Shown here: in pieces, positions 24,816-33,820 of the stretch
Position numbering within the stretch: the first letter of the stretch is position 1
Layout of the letters: each line of letters opens with the position of its first letter
Source of the DNA: Flammeovirgaceae bacterium
Lineage (GTDB): Bacteria > Bacteroidota > Bacteroidia > Cytophagales > Cyclobacteriaceae
Reading direction: 5' to 3'
NCBI GenBank assembly: GCA_015180985.1
Contig: CP054185.1
Location: forward strand, 434,001-498,000
Length of the DNA stretch: 64,000 bases
Position numbers and translations under genes: made by a program
Notes under the pieces: generated by a model
The model's input: only the letters and a program-made list of their open reading frames with translations
Databases searched by the model: none
Told to the model about the DNA's origin: nothing

Positions 24816-25874
24816 ATGAATGTGCAGGTCATACGCAGGGCAGCCCAGGCCTTTGGATATAATCAGCCTGAACTGGAATTACTCACTTCGGGCCTGATCC
24901 ATACTACCTACAAAGTAACCGAAGGCAACAAAGCCCTGGTGCTCCAGCAAATCAATACGGCTGTATTTACCGAGCCTGATAAAATTGTGAACAACTACAA
25001 AATCTTGTTCGACTACCTCAACAGGCAATCAGCGTTCAGGATACCCGAACCCGTTCAAACCACCGCAGGTAATTTTCTATTCTTTGATGAAGGCGGCCGC
25101 GTATGGCGGGCTACGCAGTTCATTCCCAACTCGTACATCGAAAACAATAACATGCCACCCGAACAGGCGTATAAAGCAGCCCACTGTTTTGGTGCGTTTT
25201 CAAATGCAATAGCCGATCTGAACGCCCAATCAATTGAAGTGGTCATTCCCGGATTCCATAACCTGGCCTGGCGGTATGAGCAGTTTGAAAATGCCTTGCC
25301 CAAGGCTTTACCTGAACGATTGGCACGGGTAAAAACAATCGTTGAAGGGCTGCAAAACAGAAAATGGCTGGTTGATTTTTACAATGCGCTTCAAGCCAAC
25401 CCGCAATTCCGGTTGCGCATCATGCACCACGATTGCAAGGTGAGCAACATCCTGTTTGATGTGAAAACAAAAAATCCCATTTGTCCGATTGACCTGGACA
25501 CGGTAATGCCGGGATATTTTTTTTCCGACATCGGTGACCTGGTGCGGAGTGTAGCCGGCAACGTTAACGAAACGGTTACCAGCGTGAGTTCAATGCAAAT
25601 CAGAAAACCGTATTACGATGCCTTAATTAGCGGATACCTGGCCGGCCTGGGCGATACGTTTACCGAAACCGAAAAACGGTTCATCCATCATGCGGGCCTG
25701 CTGATGATTTACATGCAGTGCCTGCGCTTTACAACCGATTACCTGTTGGGCGATGTGTATTATAAAGTAGCTTACCCTGAACAAAATTTTCACCGCAGCA
25801 ATAACCAGTACCACCTGTTGTTGCGGCTTGAGGAGTTTTTGGCCGACCGGCTCAAGGAACACCCACCACGTTAA
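24816..25874 (+). CDS. Phosphotransferase resembling N-acetylhexosamine 1-kinase (NahK)
   Basis: 352-residue kinase of the aminoglycoside-phosphotransferase fold. Its layout follows NahK: an N-lobe with GLIHTTYKV and LVLQQINTAVF, the catalytic loop MHHDCKVSNILFD (HxDxxxxN), the metal-binding DLDTVMPGYFFSDIGD, and a C-terminal DYLLGDVYYKVAYPEQNFHR. NahK makes GalNAc-1-P or GlcNAc-1-P. It begins at the base after the GH109 stop, suggesting release and phosphorylation of one sugar. Its last 23 bases overlap the convergent PLP-enzyme gene. Sugar specificity is inferred. Confidence 0.78.
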   Translation: MNVQVIRRAAQAFGYNQPELELLTSGLIHTTYKVTEGNKALVLQQINTAVFTEPDKIVNNYKILFDYLNRQSAFRIPEPVQTTAGNFLFFDEGGRVWRATQFIPNSYIENNNMPPEQAYKAAHCFGAFSNAIADLNAQSIEVVIPGFHNLAWRYEQFENALPKALPERLARVKTIVEGLQNRKWLVDFYNALQANPQFRLRIMHHDCKVSNILFDVKTKNPICPIDLDTVMPGYFFSDIGDLVRSVAGNVNETVTSVSSMQIRKPYYDALISGYLAGLGDTFTETEKRFIHHAGLLMIYMQCLRFTTDYLLGDVYYKVAYPEQNFHRSNNQYHLLLRLEEFLADRLKEHPPR

Positions 25875-27057
25875 GGCAACCGAGGATTTTTTTGTACGTG
25901 ATTTCCGGATCATGATCCAATCCTACACTCATCCGTATCAGCCCATCCGTCATACCCATGGCGTAGCGTTCTTCTTCAGGTATTTCCGATGAGGTGCTTC
26001 CTCCGGGTGAACTGAACAGGGTTTTATAGAAACCCAAACTTACCGCCAGATAGCCCACATTCTGGCGTTGCATTTCCTCCATCAGAGTAAATGCCTTTTC
26101 GGTTGTTCCCATATCCATTACAAGCATACCGCCATTACCAAATTCAGCATGACGCATACTTTTCAGAAGCTGGTGTTGCGGATGACTTTCAAGACCGGGA
26201 TAAATGACACGGATACCCGACCTGCTTAACTTGTCGGCAAGGTAGAGTGCATTTTCACTGTGCTTCATCATACGCACAGGTAAACTGTGAAGATTTTTAA
26301 GGACCGATGCCGCACGCAAACTATCCATCACCGGTCCCAGCAACATCAGCGCCCCGGAATTGACATCAGTTAACTGATGCGTAAATTCATGGCTGCCGCA
26401 AATGGCCCCGGCAACTGTATCGCTGGTGCCGTTGATAAATTTAGTAAGGCTGTGAATTATCACATCGGCTCCGAATTGCGCAGGGCTTACGATAAGCGGT
26501 GTAAACGTATTGTCAACAACCAGTTTCAGCTTATGCTTTTTACAGATGGCAGAAACAGTTTTCAAATCTGTAACTTCTAATAATGGATTACTAACCGTTT
26601 CGCAGTAAACAACCCGCGTGTTTGGCGTAATTGCCTTTTCAATCAAGGCCGGGTTGCGCATATCAATAAAGGTGGTGGCAATGCCAAACCGGGGAGCTAC
26701 ATTTTTTAAAAAGGCGTATGTGCCACCATAAATCATGCGGCTGGAAATAACCTCATCACCGGCACTGCACAACTGAAGCAGCGTACACGTGATAGCCGAC
26801 ATGCCCGAAGCAGTAACCAAAGCCGATTCGGTACCCTCCATCCTGGCCAGTGCCTGCGACAGGTACCGGTTGGTCGGGTTCATGTGGCGTGAGTAGAGAT
26901 AGCATCCTTCAATCTCCTTTTCAAAAAGCTCACTCATTTTCTTGGCCTGAAGAAAGGTATAGGTCGAAGAATCCTCAATAGACGGATTAACTCCACCGAA
27001 CTCTCCGAAGAACTGGAGGTTCTGAATTTCCTGGGCCGGATCAAATTTTTTACTCAT
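25852..27057 (-). CDS. Cys/Met-metabolism PLP-dependent enzyme (methionine gamma-lyase / cystathionine synthase family)
   Basis: 401 residues from the ATG at 27057 (an upstream in-frame start at 27087 adds unconserved residues). Family marks are YSRHMNPTNRYL, SALVTASGMSAI, the aspartate of VVDNTFTPL and the PLP lysine in IHSLTKFINGTSD, followed by GAICGS and SSPGGSTSSE. These enzymes carry out gamma-elimination or replacement on methionine, homocysteine or O-acylhomoserine. The motifs do not settle which. Convergent with the kinase gene at its 3' end. Confidence 0.88.
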   Translation of the reverse strand: MSKKFDPAQEIQNLQFFGEFGGVNPSIEDSSTYTFLQAKKMSELFEKEIEGCYLYSRHMNPTNRYLSQALARMEGTESALVTASGMSAITCTLLQLCSAGDEVISSRMIYGGTYAFLKNVAPRFGIATTFIDMRNPALIEKAITPNTRVVYCETVSNPLLEVTDLKTVSAICKKHKLKLVVDNTFTPLIVSPAQFGADVIIHSLTKFINGTSDTVAGAICGSHEFTHQLTDVNSGALMLLGPVMDSLRAASVLKNLHSLPVRMMKHSENALYLADKLSRSGIRVIYPGLESHPQHQLLKSMRHAEFGNGGMLVMDMGTTEKAFTLMEEMQRQNVGYLAVSLGFYKTLFSSPGGSTSSEIPEEERYAMGMTDGLIRMSVGLDHDPEITYKKILGCLNVVGVP

Positions 27058-27160
27058 AAGGCTTATTACAGTGAACGGATTCGTCAAAAAAATAAAAGAA
27101 CATTTATTATAAATGAATGACTTCTGTCAGCCCGGGGAATGCGCAATTAAAAAAGAACAC

Positions 27161-27508
27161 TTAAAACGGCAAATCATCAGTAGCACCTGCATCCGCGACA
27201 AACCGATCATCGACTGAGGAATTGGAACTGGATGGTGTGCCCTGGTTTTGTATTACCACTTTCCAGGCCCGCACATCGGTATACCACCGTCCATTGTATT
27301 CACGGCTTTCGATATTAACAGATGCGGTAATTTTATCGCCTGTAGAAATTTTTATTTCATCAACCTTATCGCCCCACAAATGCATAAGCACTTTTTTCGG
27401 GTATTGACCCGGTGTTTCCAGAATAAATTCCTGTTTCCTCCATGTTCCGTTTTTGCCCTGGCCGGTTTGAAGCGGCAACAGGCTTACTACTGTTCCTGAT
27501 ATTTCCAT
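27161..27508 (-). CDS. DUF3127-family OB-fold-like protein
   Basis: 115-residue cytoplasmic protein. It has the DUF3127 pattern: MEISGTVVSLLPLQTGQGKNG, WRKQEFILETPGQYPKKV, then GDKITASVNIESREYNGRW followed by YTDVRAWKV. A flexible Ser-rich linker and acidic ending DDLPF resemble the C-terminal tip of single-stranded DNA-binding proteins, where such tips recruit partners. A nucleic-acid role is therefore plausible but unproven. It lies 11 bases downstream of acs. Confidence 0.85.
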   Translation of the reverse strand: MEISGTVVSLLPLQTGQGKNGTWRKQEFILETPGQYPKKVLMHLWGDKVDEIKISTGDKITASVNIESREYNGRWYTDVRAWKVVIQNQGTPSSSNSSVDDRFVADAGATDDLPF

Positions 27509-27519
27509 GTTATTAATTT

Positions 27520-29412
27520 TTACAAAACTCCGTTTTTAATCTCTTCGACCACACCCGGATCAAGCAACGTAGTCACATCGCCCAGGTTGGTGGTATCACC
27601 TTCGGCAACTTTACGCAAAATCCTCCGCATTATTTTGCCCGATCGCGTTTTTGGTAGCCCGCTCACAAACTGAATCTTGTCGGGCTTAGCAATGGGGCCA
27701 ATAATCTTTGAAACAATCTCCCGAATTTCGTTGCGCAGGTTTTCTTCCTCATGCGGTTTATCGTAACAGATTACAAAAGCATAAATGCCCTGCCCTTTTA
27801 TATCGTGGGGATAGCCCACCACAGCCGATTCGCACACGGCCGGATGTTCATCAATGGCGCTTTCTATTTCGGCAGTACCCAGGTTATGACCTGAAACAAT
27901 AATGATATCATCCACCCTTCCGGTAATGCGATAGTACCCCTCGCTGTCGCGCCTGCAACCATCACCCGTAAAATATTTTCCGGGAAATGTTGAAAAGTAG
28001 GTATCCTTAAACCGCTGGTGGTCGCCATAAATGGTGCGCGCCATAGCAGGCCAGGGAAATTTTATAGCCAGGCGGCCTTCCACTTCATTCGTTGCCAGTT
28101 CGTTACCTTGTTCATCCATCACGGCAGGTTGCACGCCCGGCAGGGGCAGTGTAGCAAAAGCCGGTTTAAGTTTGGTAATGTTGGCAATGGGCGAAATCAT
28201 AAATCCGCCTGTTTCGGTTTGCCACCAGGTATCAACCACCGGGCAGCGCTTTTGCCCGATTTGCTCATGGTACCAGTGCCAGGCTTCTTCGTTGATGGGC
28301 TCGCCCACGGTGCCAAGAATTTTCAGGGAATGCAGATCGTGCTGTTTAACAAAACTGAGCGGTGCTTTTTCGAGCGAACGAATGGCGGTTGGTGCCGTAT
28401 AAAAAATGTTTACCCGGTGCTTTTCAACCACGTGCCAGAAGCGGCCCCAGTCGGGCCAGGAAGGAATGCCTTCGAACATCAGTGTGGTTGCTCCTGCCGA
28501 AAGCGGTCCGTAAATAATATACGAGTGCCCGGTTATCCAGCCCACATCGGCAGTACACCAGTACACCTGACCGTCCTGATATTGAAACGCGGTGCGGAAT
28601 GTATAATTGGTGTACACCATGTAACCTCCGCAGGTATGCACCATTCCTTTTGGTTTACCCGTGGAGCCGGAGGTGTAAAGTATAAATAACAGATCTTCGG
28701 CATCGGTTTCAACAGCCGGACAGTTAGCGCCTGCTTTGCTGATTTCTTCACTCCACCAAAAATCGCGGCCGGCTTTAAGTTTTGGTTTCGAATTAATTCG
28801 TTCAGCCACAATTACCTTTTCAACAGTCGGGCATTTTTCAAGCGCTTCATCAACTATGCCTTTCAGGTTAATGGTTTTATCTCCGCGATAGGCGCCATCG
28901 GCCGTCAAAACCATTTTGCATCCTGCATCATTAATGCGGTCGATGAGTGAACCGGCTGAAAAGCCGGCAAACACCACCGAGTGCACCGCTCCGATTCGTG
29001 CGCAGGCCAGCATGGCATAGGCCGTTTCCGGGATCATCGGCATGTAAATGCAAACGCGGTCGCCTTTCTGTACGCCATGCGCCTTGAGCATATTGCCTAC
29101 CCGGCAAACATTTTCCAACAACTCCTTGTAGGTAATGTATTTTGATTCATCCTGCGGATGGTTGGGCTCCCAGATGAGGGCCGTTTGGTTAGCACGTTGC
29201 GGTAAATGCCGGTCAAGGCAATTTTCGGTGATATTCAGTTTACCGTTTATAAACCATTTTACTTCGGGCTTATGAAAATCCCATTGTAAAACTGTATCCC
29301 ATTTTTTTCGCCATGAAAAATCACTCGCAACTTCAGCCCAGAAGGCCTCTGGATTTTCAACGCTTTGTTTGTACTGGTTTGAATAATCCTGAAATGATTG
29401 AACAATTTTCAT
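27520..29412 (-). CDS. acs: Acetyl-CoA synthetase (acetate-CoA ligase, AMP-forming)
   Basis: Adenylate-forming enzyme making acetyl-CoA from acetate, ATP and CoA. 630 residues from the ATG at 29412 (MKIVQSFQDYSNQY); in-frame residues further upstream lie in the neighbouring gene and are unlikely. Motifs: CIYMPMIPETAYAMLACARIG, the P-loop-like YTSGSTGKPKGMVH, VDTWWQTETGG, YFTGDGCRRDSEGYYRITGR, and the C-terminal PKTRSGKIMRR with the lysine usually controlled by acetylation. The intact lysine motif suggests post-translational control is possible. Confidence 0.96.
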   Translation of the reverse strand: MKIVQSFQDYSNQYKQSVENPEAFWAEVASDFSWRKKWDTVLQWDFHKPEVKWFINGKLNITENCLDRHLPQRANQTALIWEPNHPQDESKYITYKELLENVCRVGNMLKAHGVQKGDRVCIYMPMIPETAYAMLACARIGAVHSVVFAGFSAGSLIDRINDAGCKMVLTADGAYRGDKTINLKGIVDEALEKCPTVEKVIVAERINSKPKLKAGRDFWWSEEISKAGANCPAVETDAEDLLFILYTSGSTGKPKGMVHTCGGYMVYTNYTFRTAFQYQDGQVYWCTADVGWITGHSYIIYGPLSAGATTLMFEGIPSWPDWGRFWHVVEKHRVNIFYTAPTAIRSLEKAPLSFVKQHDLHSLKILGTVGEPINEEAWHWYHEQIGQKRCPVVDTWWQTETGGFMISPIANITKLKPAFATLPLPGVQPAVMDEQGNELATNEVEGRLAIKFPWPAMARTIYGDHQRFKDTYFSTFPGKYFTGDGCRRDSEGYYRITGRVDDIIIVSGHNLGTAEIESAIDEHPAVCESAVVGYPHDIKGQGIYAFVICYDKPHEEENLRNEIREIVSKIIGPIAKPDKIQFVSGLPKTRSGKIMRRILRKVAEGDTTNLGDVTTLLDPGVVEEIKNGVL

Positions 29413-29428
29413 GGTTTGAAAATAGCGG

Positions 29429-29785
29429 TTATTTGGTTTCTCCGCCATTATCAACATGAAGGATGTGAAGCAGCCGGTGTATAATGGGTGCAAAGAAAAC
29501 AGCGGTGATGCTCAGAAATGCAACTCCGCTGTAAAGCGCATAAAATGATGAAAACAGTTTAGCCTCATCAGTCGGCATGTCGGCAACAGGGCCCATGCCG
29601 GTTAGTATCATGCACGCCATATGGAAACTGTCTACCCATTGAAGATCCGCTATAGAATGATAACCTATGGTACCTATGGCAACCGAAAAGAAAATAAGGG
29701 CGAGTGCAAAGAGAAAGTAACGCCCCAGGCGTACGAGGAAGCTGGAAAAAGAAGCCACCTTTTGTTTACGACTTTCCATTTTCAT
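29429..29785 (-). CDS. Small two-helix membrane protein resembling a K+-channel pore module
   Basis: About 118 residues, two strong membrane helices (YFLFALALIFFSVAIGTIG and FYALYSGVAFLSITAVFF) separated by a hydrophobic re-entrant-like segment MACMILTGMGPVADM, then a His-containing C-terminus. This is the layout of a 2-TM ion-channel pore domain, but the filter TVGYGD is replaced by TGMGPV, so potassium selectivity cannot be claimed. The start is uncertain: 29785 avoids overlap with the ZIP gene, while 29806 would overlap by 17 bases. It lies between zip and acs on the same strand. Confidence 0.6.
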   Translation of the reverse strand: MKMESRKQKVASFSSFLVRLGRYFLFALALIFFSVAIGTIGYHSIADLQWVDSFHMACMILTGMGPVADMPTDEAKLFSSFYALYSGVAFLSITAVFFAPIIHRLLHILHVDNGGETK

Positions 29786-29789
29786 TTTA

Positions 29790-30545
29790 TCAGAGTATGT
29801 ATTCAACCGTTACAGCAGCCAGGGCACCAATAATGGCCACGGCCAGTTTGCGCGCATTAAAATGATGCTCGGGGCTGCTTTCAAAAACAATGGTAGTTGA
29901 AATGTGCAGAAAGTTGCCGCTCACCAGTGCATACAGAAAAGTAAGGCCGGAGGTAGTGAGCACTTCTGCTTCCGTCAGGTACGTGCTTATCAGCAAGCCC
30001 ACGGGTGCAGCAACGGAAAAAACCATCAAATAAGGCAGTGCCTTGGATTTAGAATGAAGTTGAAACGAGAGCACCGTCATCAGGGCAAAAGCTGCCGGGG
30101 CGCGGTGTAAGGCAATGCCCAGCAGGATGGCATTTACATCGTAATTAAACCCCATGGCTGCCGGTTGCGCCAGCATGGCGCCTTCTAAAAAAGCATGCAC
30201 ACACAACGCCAGCAACAGCACAATTGCAGAAACCTGTTGATGATAATGCGCATGGGTGTGCGCATGATCATGCGTATGAATATGACCGTGCTCAACCCCT
30301 GAAGTAAAGTACTCCAGTAGTTGCTGCAGAAAAAAACCGGCCAGCACAAATAGGCCTATCAATTCCACTTCACCATTGTTCCGGTAAAGTTCAGGCAGGA
30401 TGTGCACCACCGTAATGCCGAACAAATACGAACCTGCAAAAACCAACAGTAACCGATAGTTTCGGTTACGGCCTTCGGGTAAGGAATAAATCAGTAAGCC
30501 GGCAAGCAGGGGCGTGAAAAAAAGAACAGAAAGTTTCAGTGCCAT
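29790..30545 (-). CDS. ZIP-family metal transporter
   Basis: 251-residue polytopic membrane protein. The His-rich cytoplasmic loop HGHIHTHDHAHTHAHYH (about residues 85-103) and the metal-site helices HAFLEGAM and ALHRAPAAFAL are characteristic of ZIP importers (zinc, perhaps iron or manganese). It lies 2 bases downstream of apbE, so the two are probably co-transcribed. Metal specificity cannot be read from the sequence. Confidence 0.88.
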   Translation of the reverse strand: MALKLSVLFFTPLLAGLLIYSLPEGRNRNYRLLLVFAGSYLFGITVVHILPELYRNNGEVELIGLFVLAGFFLQQLLEYFTSGVEHGHIHTHDHAHTHAHYHQQVSAIVLLLALCVHAFLEGAMLAQPAAMGFNYDVNAILLGIALHRAPAAFALMTVLSFQLHSKSKALPYLMVFSVAAPVGLLISTYLTEAEVLTTSGLTFLYALVSGNFLHISTTIVFESSPEHHFNARKLAVAIIGALAAVTVEYIL

Positions 30546-30547
30546 GC

Positions 30548-31576
30548 TTACTTTTTTAACGTTACCTGATCTTTTATTCCTGGAGTAATGAATACTTCTG
30601 TCTTTCCCTCTTCACCGGAGTACATCAACACGGCATCAAGGTCAGGTTGCTGCTCAAGTACTTGTTTCGCCTTTTCAACACCCATCACCATAAGGGCAGT
30701 TGCCCAGCCATCGGCCGAGGTGGCATCGGCCGAAAAAACAGATACACTCAGCAGCGGATTGTTTACCGGGTAACCCGATTGCGGGTCGATGGTATGCGAA
30801 AATTTCTTGCCGTCAATTTCGCGGTAGTTAAAATAATTTCCGGACGTAGTGAATGATTTGTTTTCGAGCCCGACATAGGCTTTAAAAAACTGATTTTCAC
30901 GGGTAGAATTCGGATCGAGTATACCGATTTCCCACGGCCGGCCGGTTTTCCGGTTCTTACCCAGGGCCATACCCTCACCTCCTATTTCCACCAGCATATC
31001 GGTAATGCCTTTGCTTTTCAAAAATTCGGCCACCACATCGGCTCCGTAACCCTGGCCGATGCCGCCAAAATCAAGCTGGGTGCGGGCATCGGTTTTCCAC
31101 ACGCTGTCGGCATTGAAGCCAACTTTTTCAAAACCGATAAACTCACGGATGGAGTCAATCTCCAGGTTATCGGGATTAAGCGGTTCTGCCGGCCCGAATC
31201 CCCATGCATTTACCAACGGCATTACGGTCGGATCGAACGCTCCGGAAGAAGCGCTTACAATTTCCTTTGAACGTTCAAGTAACTGACGCAAATAAGGCAA
31301 TTGAAACTTTACAGCCCCGCTACCATTATTAAAGCGCGTTACTTCAGCCTGCGGCAAATAGGTATTGATAGCCTGGTTGACCTGGTTAAGAATCGAATCA
31401 ACCTGTTGTTTAAAGTCTCTCCGTTCGCCATCAAAATAAGTAATGTGATAGGTAGTGCCCATGGTTTTTCCTTCAATGAAAACCGGGTTTTGTGATCGAT
31501 TCCGGTACTGGTAAACAATAAATACACTTATCAGAAGGATAACCGTGTAAAGAATGTTTTTGGTGCGATTGCTCAT
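30548..31576 (-). CDS. apbE: FAD:protein FMN transferase (ApbE)
   Basis: 342-residue envelope protein with an N-terminal membrane anchor (ILYTVILLISVFIVYQY). It has MGTTYHITY, the catalytic-region GAFDPTVMPLVNAWGFGP, LDFGGIGQGYGADVV, GGEGMALG and the FAD/Mg signature FSHTIDPQSGYPV. ApbE attaches FMN to threonines of NQR/RNF-type or other extracytoplasmic proteins; no target gene is adjacent. Divergent from ruvB. Confidence 0.94.
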   Translation of the reverse strand: MSNRTKNILYTVILLISVFIVYQYRNRSQNPVFIEGKTMGTTYHITYFDGERRDFKQQVDSILNQVNQAINTYLPQAEVTRFNNGSGAVKFQLPYLRQLLERSKEIVSASSGAFDPTVMPLVNAWGFGPAEPLNPDNLEIDSIREFIGFEKVGFNADSVWKTDARTQLDFGGIGQGYGADVVAEFLKSKGITDMLVEIGGEGMALGKNRKTGRPWEIGILDPNSTRENQFFKAYVGLENKSFTTSGNYFNYREIDGKKFSHTIDPQSGYPVNNPLLSVSVFSADATSADGWATALMVMGVEKAKQVLEQQPDLDAVLMYSGEEGKTEVFITPGIKDQVTLKK

Positions 31577-31647
31577 AAGCGGGCAGCAAGTTAGCCCAAT
31601 TCAGCTAATGCAACAATGTTGCTTATTAAGGAAGTTCATGAAATACG

Positions 31648-31655
31648 TACTTTTG
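31648..31655 (+). promoter_or_regulatory. -7 promoter element of ruvB
   Basis: TACTTTTG, a perfect TAnnTTTG, 13 bases before the ruvB ATG at 31669, implying a very short leader. The 92-base gap to apbE holds no other clear signal. Confidence 0.5.
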
Positions 31656-31668
31656 TAAAACTTACACT

Positions 31669-32700
31669 ATGCGTGAAGACTACCTGAAGGGCGACAGCGA
31701 ATCATTAACAGCGGCTGATAAGGAAATGGAGAAGGCCCTGCGCCCGCTCACCTTTGCTGATTTTACCGGCCAGCACAAAACTGTTGAGAACATTCGCGTG
31801 TTTGTGCAGGCTGCCAAACAACGGGGTGATTCGCTCGACCACGTATTGTTGCACGGCCCCCCCGGACTCGGTAAGACCACGCTTTCCTATATCATCGCCA
31901 ACGAATTAGGCTCAAACATTAAAATCACGTCAGGCCCTGTGCTCGATAAACCGGGCGACCTTGCCGGGTTGCTTACTAACCTGGAGCCTAACGATGTGCT
32001 GTTTATTGATGAAATCCACCGCCTAAACCCGGTGGTGGAAGAGTACCTCTATTCGGCCATGGAGGATTTTAAAATCGACATCATGCTCGACTCCGGTCCG
32101 AGTGCACGGTCTATACAAATTGGGCTCAACCCTTTTACATTAATCGGTGCCACCACGCGTGCAGGGCTGCTTACCTCGCCCTTACGCGCCCGGTTTGGCA
32201 TCAACTCGCGGCTGGAGTATTATGATTCATCGCTGCTCACCAAAATCATTCACCGTTCAGCCGGTATTCTCAATGCGCCTATTGAAAAGGAGGCTGCCTT
32301 TGAGATTGCCCGCAGAAGCCGCGGCACACCGCGCATTGCCAACAACCTGCTGCGCAGAACCCGCGACTTCGCCCAGATTAAAGGCGATGGCACCATTACA
32401 CTTAGTATTGCCCAGTTGGCTTTAAAGGCATTGGACGTGGATGAAAACGGATTGGATGAAATGGATAACCGCATACTGCTCACCATCATCGAAAAATTTA
32501 AAGGCGGGCCGGTGGGTATTTCTACCATTGCAACTGCGGTGGGCGAGGAGGGCGAAACCATTGAAGAAGTGTACGAACCCTTTTTGATTCAGGAGGGCTA
32601 CATCAAACGAACATCACGCGGAAGAGAAGTTACCGAACGCGCGTATAAACACCTGAAAATTATTCAACCCCGAGGCAAAGGACCGGGATTGTTTGATTGA
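31669..32700 (+). CDS. ruvB: Holliday junction branch-migration DNA helicase RuvB
   Basis: Hexameric AAA+ motor that drives branch migration with RuvA. 343 residues. Walker [10 protein letters not shown], Walker [11 protein letters not shown], sensor [19 protein letters not shown], arginine-finger region [14 protein letters not shown], and the winged-helix domain with [13 protein letters not shown] and YLQ-like ending [14 protein letters not shown]. Complete and ordinary. The following queG start is preceded by a C-rich hairpin repeat. Confidence 0.98.
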   Translation: MREDYLKGDSESLTAADKEMEKALRPLTFADFTGQHKTVENIRVFVQAAKQRGDSLDHVLLHGPPGLGKTTLSYIIANELGSNIKITSGPVLDKPGDLAGLLTNLEPNDVLFIDEIHRLNPVVEEYLYSAMEDFKIDIMLDSGPSARSIQIGLNPFTLIGATTRAGLLTSPLRARFGINSRLEYYDSSLLTKIIHRSAGILNAPIEKEAAFEIARRSRGTPRIANNLLRRTRDFAQIKGDGTITLSIAQLALKALDVDENGLDEMDNRILLTIIEKFKGGPVGISTIATAVGEEGETIEEVYEPFLIQEGYIKRTSRGREVTERAYKHLKIIQPRGKGPGLFD

Positions 32701-32709
32701 AAACTTTAA

Positions 32710-32758
32710 CCCCTGCCCTTCTCCCCGGGAGAGGGGTGTCCGAAGGACGGGGAGAGGG
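32710..32758 (+). repeat. Dispersed C-rich/G-rich hairpin repeat, copy before queG
   Basis: C-rich arm with TTCTCCCC pairs with GGGAGAGGGG, followed by GTCCGAAGGAC and a GGGGAGAGGG end. The last G-rich segment stops 3 bases before the queG ATG at 32762 and may serve as its ribosome-binding region. The GTCCGAAGGAC part itself is a small palindrome shared in altered form with the copy at 49722. Confidence 0.65.
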
Positions 32759-32761
32759 AAA

Positions 32762-33691
32762 ATGAAAATCAACGCCACAAACTTCATCAAACAAACTGCT
32801 TCCCAACTGGGCTTCAGTTATTGCGGTATTTCCAAAGCCGAATTCCTTGAAGACGAGGCTCCCAAACTGGAAGAGTGGCTGAAGCGCAACTACCACGGCA
32901 AAATGGCTTATATGGCCAACCACTTTGAAAAGCGCCTCGACCCGACCAAACTTGTTCCGGGAGCAAAATCAGTAATCAGCCTTATCTACAATTACTTTCC
33001 CGAAAAAGACCTCACAGCTAAGCAGAACCTGAAAATTGCACGGTATGCCTATGGCGAAGATTATCACTTCGTGATTAAAGACAAGCTGAAAGAATTTTTA
33101 TTCCGGTTGCAGGAAAAACTGGGCCCTATAAACGGCCGCGCTTTTGTTGACTCAGCTCCGGTACTTGAACGGGCCTGGGCAAAACGTTCGGGCATCGGGT
33201 GGATCGGAAAAAATTCACTCTTGCTAAACCGGTCCATGGGTAGTTTCTTTTTCCTGGCCGAACTGATTGTTGACCTTGAACTGGAATACGATGGCCCCAT
33301 AAAAGATTACTGCGGCACCTGTACGGCCTGTATGGATGCCTGCCCTACAGAGGCTATCCCCCAGCCGTATGTGGTGGACGGCAGCAAATGCATATCGTAT
33401 TTCACCATCGAATTAAAAGAAGAAATCCCGGCCGAAGTAAAAGGCAAATTCGGAAACTGGATTTTCGGGTGCGACATCTGCCAGGAGGTGTGCCCATGGA
33501 ACCGCTTTGCACAGCCGCACCGCGAACCGCGCTTCAACCCGCATCCGCAAGCAGGCGGCATGGATAACTCCGATTGGCTGGAGCTAACCGAAGAAGTGTT
33601 TCAAAAACTGTTCAAAAAATCGGCCGTTAAACGAACAGGCTTCAAAGGCTTAAAGCGCAACATCCGATTCGTTTCCACATCATCACATTAA
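32762..33691 (+). CDS. queG: Epoxyqueuosine reductase QueG
   Basis: Cobalamin- and Fe-S-dependent enzyme making queuosine from epoxyqueuosine in tRNA. 309 residues from the ATG at 32762 ([20 protein letters not shown]). Two ferredoxin-like clusters are visible: [16 protein letters not shown] and [11 protein letters not shown], preceded by the cobalamin-domain segment [24 protein letters not shown] start 69 bases upstream would translate the hairpin repeat, so it is rejected. The final codons (STSSH) are already part of the CACATCA-type tandem repeat that follows. Confidence 0.95.
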   Translation: MKINATNFIKQTASQLGFSYCGISKAEFLEDEAPKLEEWLKRNYHGKMAYMANHFEKRLDPTKLVPGAKSVISLIYNYFPEKDLTAKQNLKIARYAYGEDYHFVIKDKLKEFLFRLQEKLGPINGRAFVDSAPVLERAWAKRSGIGWIGKNSLLLNRSMGSFFFLAELIVDLELEYDGPIKDYCGTCTACMDACPTEAIPQPYVVDGSKCISYFTIELKEEIPAEVKGKFGNWIFGCDICQEVCPWNRFAQPHREPRFNPHPQAGGMDNSDWLELTEEVFQKLFKKSAVKRTGFKGLKRNIRFVSTSSH

Positions 33692-33820
33692 CACATCGGC
33701 ACATCAACGCATCGGCACATCAACACATCAACTCATCGGCATATCAGCACATCAACTCATCGGCATATCAGCACATCAACTCATCGGCATATCAGCACAT
33801 TACCACATCGGCACATTATC
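33676..33820 (+). repeat. Short tandem repeat between queG and an esterase gene
   Basis: A run of 12-base-like units built from CACATC, AACTCATC and GGCATATC. Within it three perfect tandem copies of a 24-base unit occupy 33727-33750, 33751-33774 and 33775-33798. The array starts inside the last codons of queG and ends at the stop of the esterase gene. No spacers, so not a CRISPR. Confidence 0.9.

Noticed and set aside
28018-28689. Open frame of 223 codons antisense to acs
   Set aside because: Mirror of a conserved acetyl-CoA synthetase region; composition is a by-product of the acs codons.
33727-33798. 24-base tandem repeat as a possible CRISPR array
   Set aside because: Units are directly adjacent with no spacers and there are no cas genes nearby.
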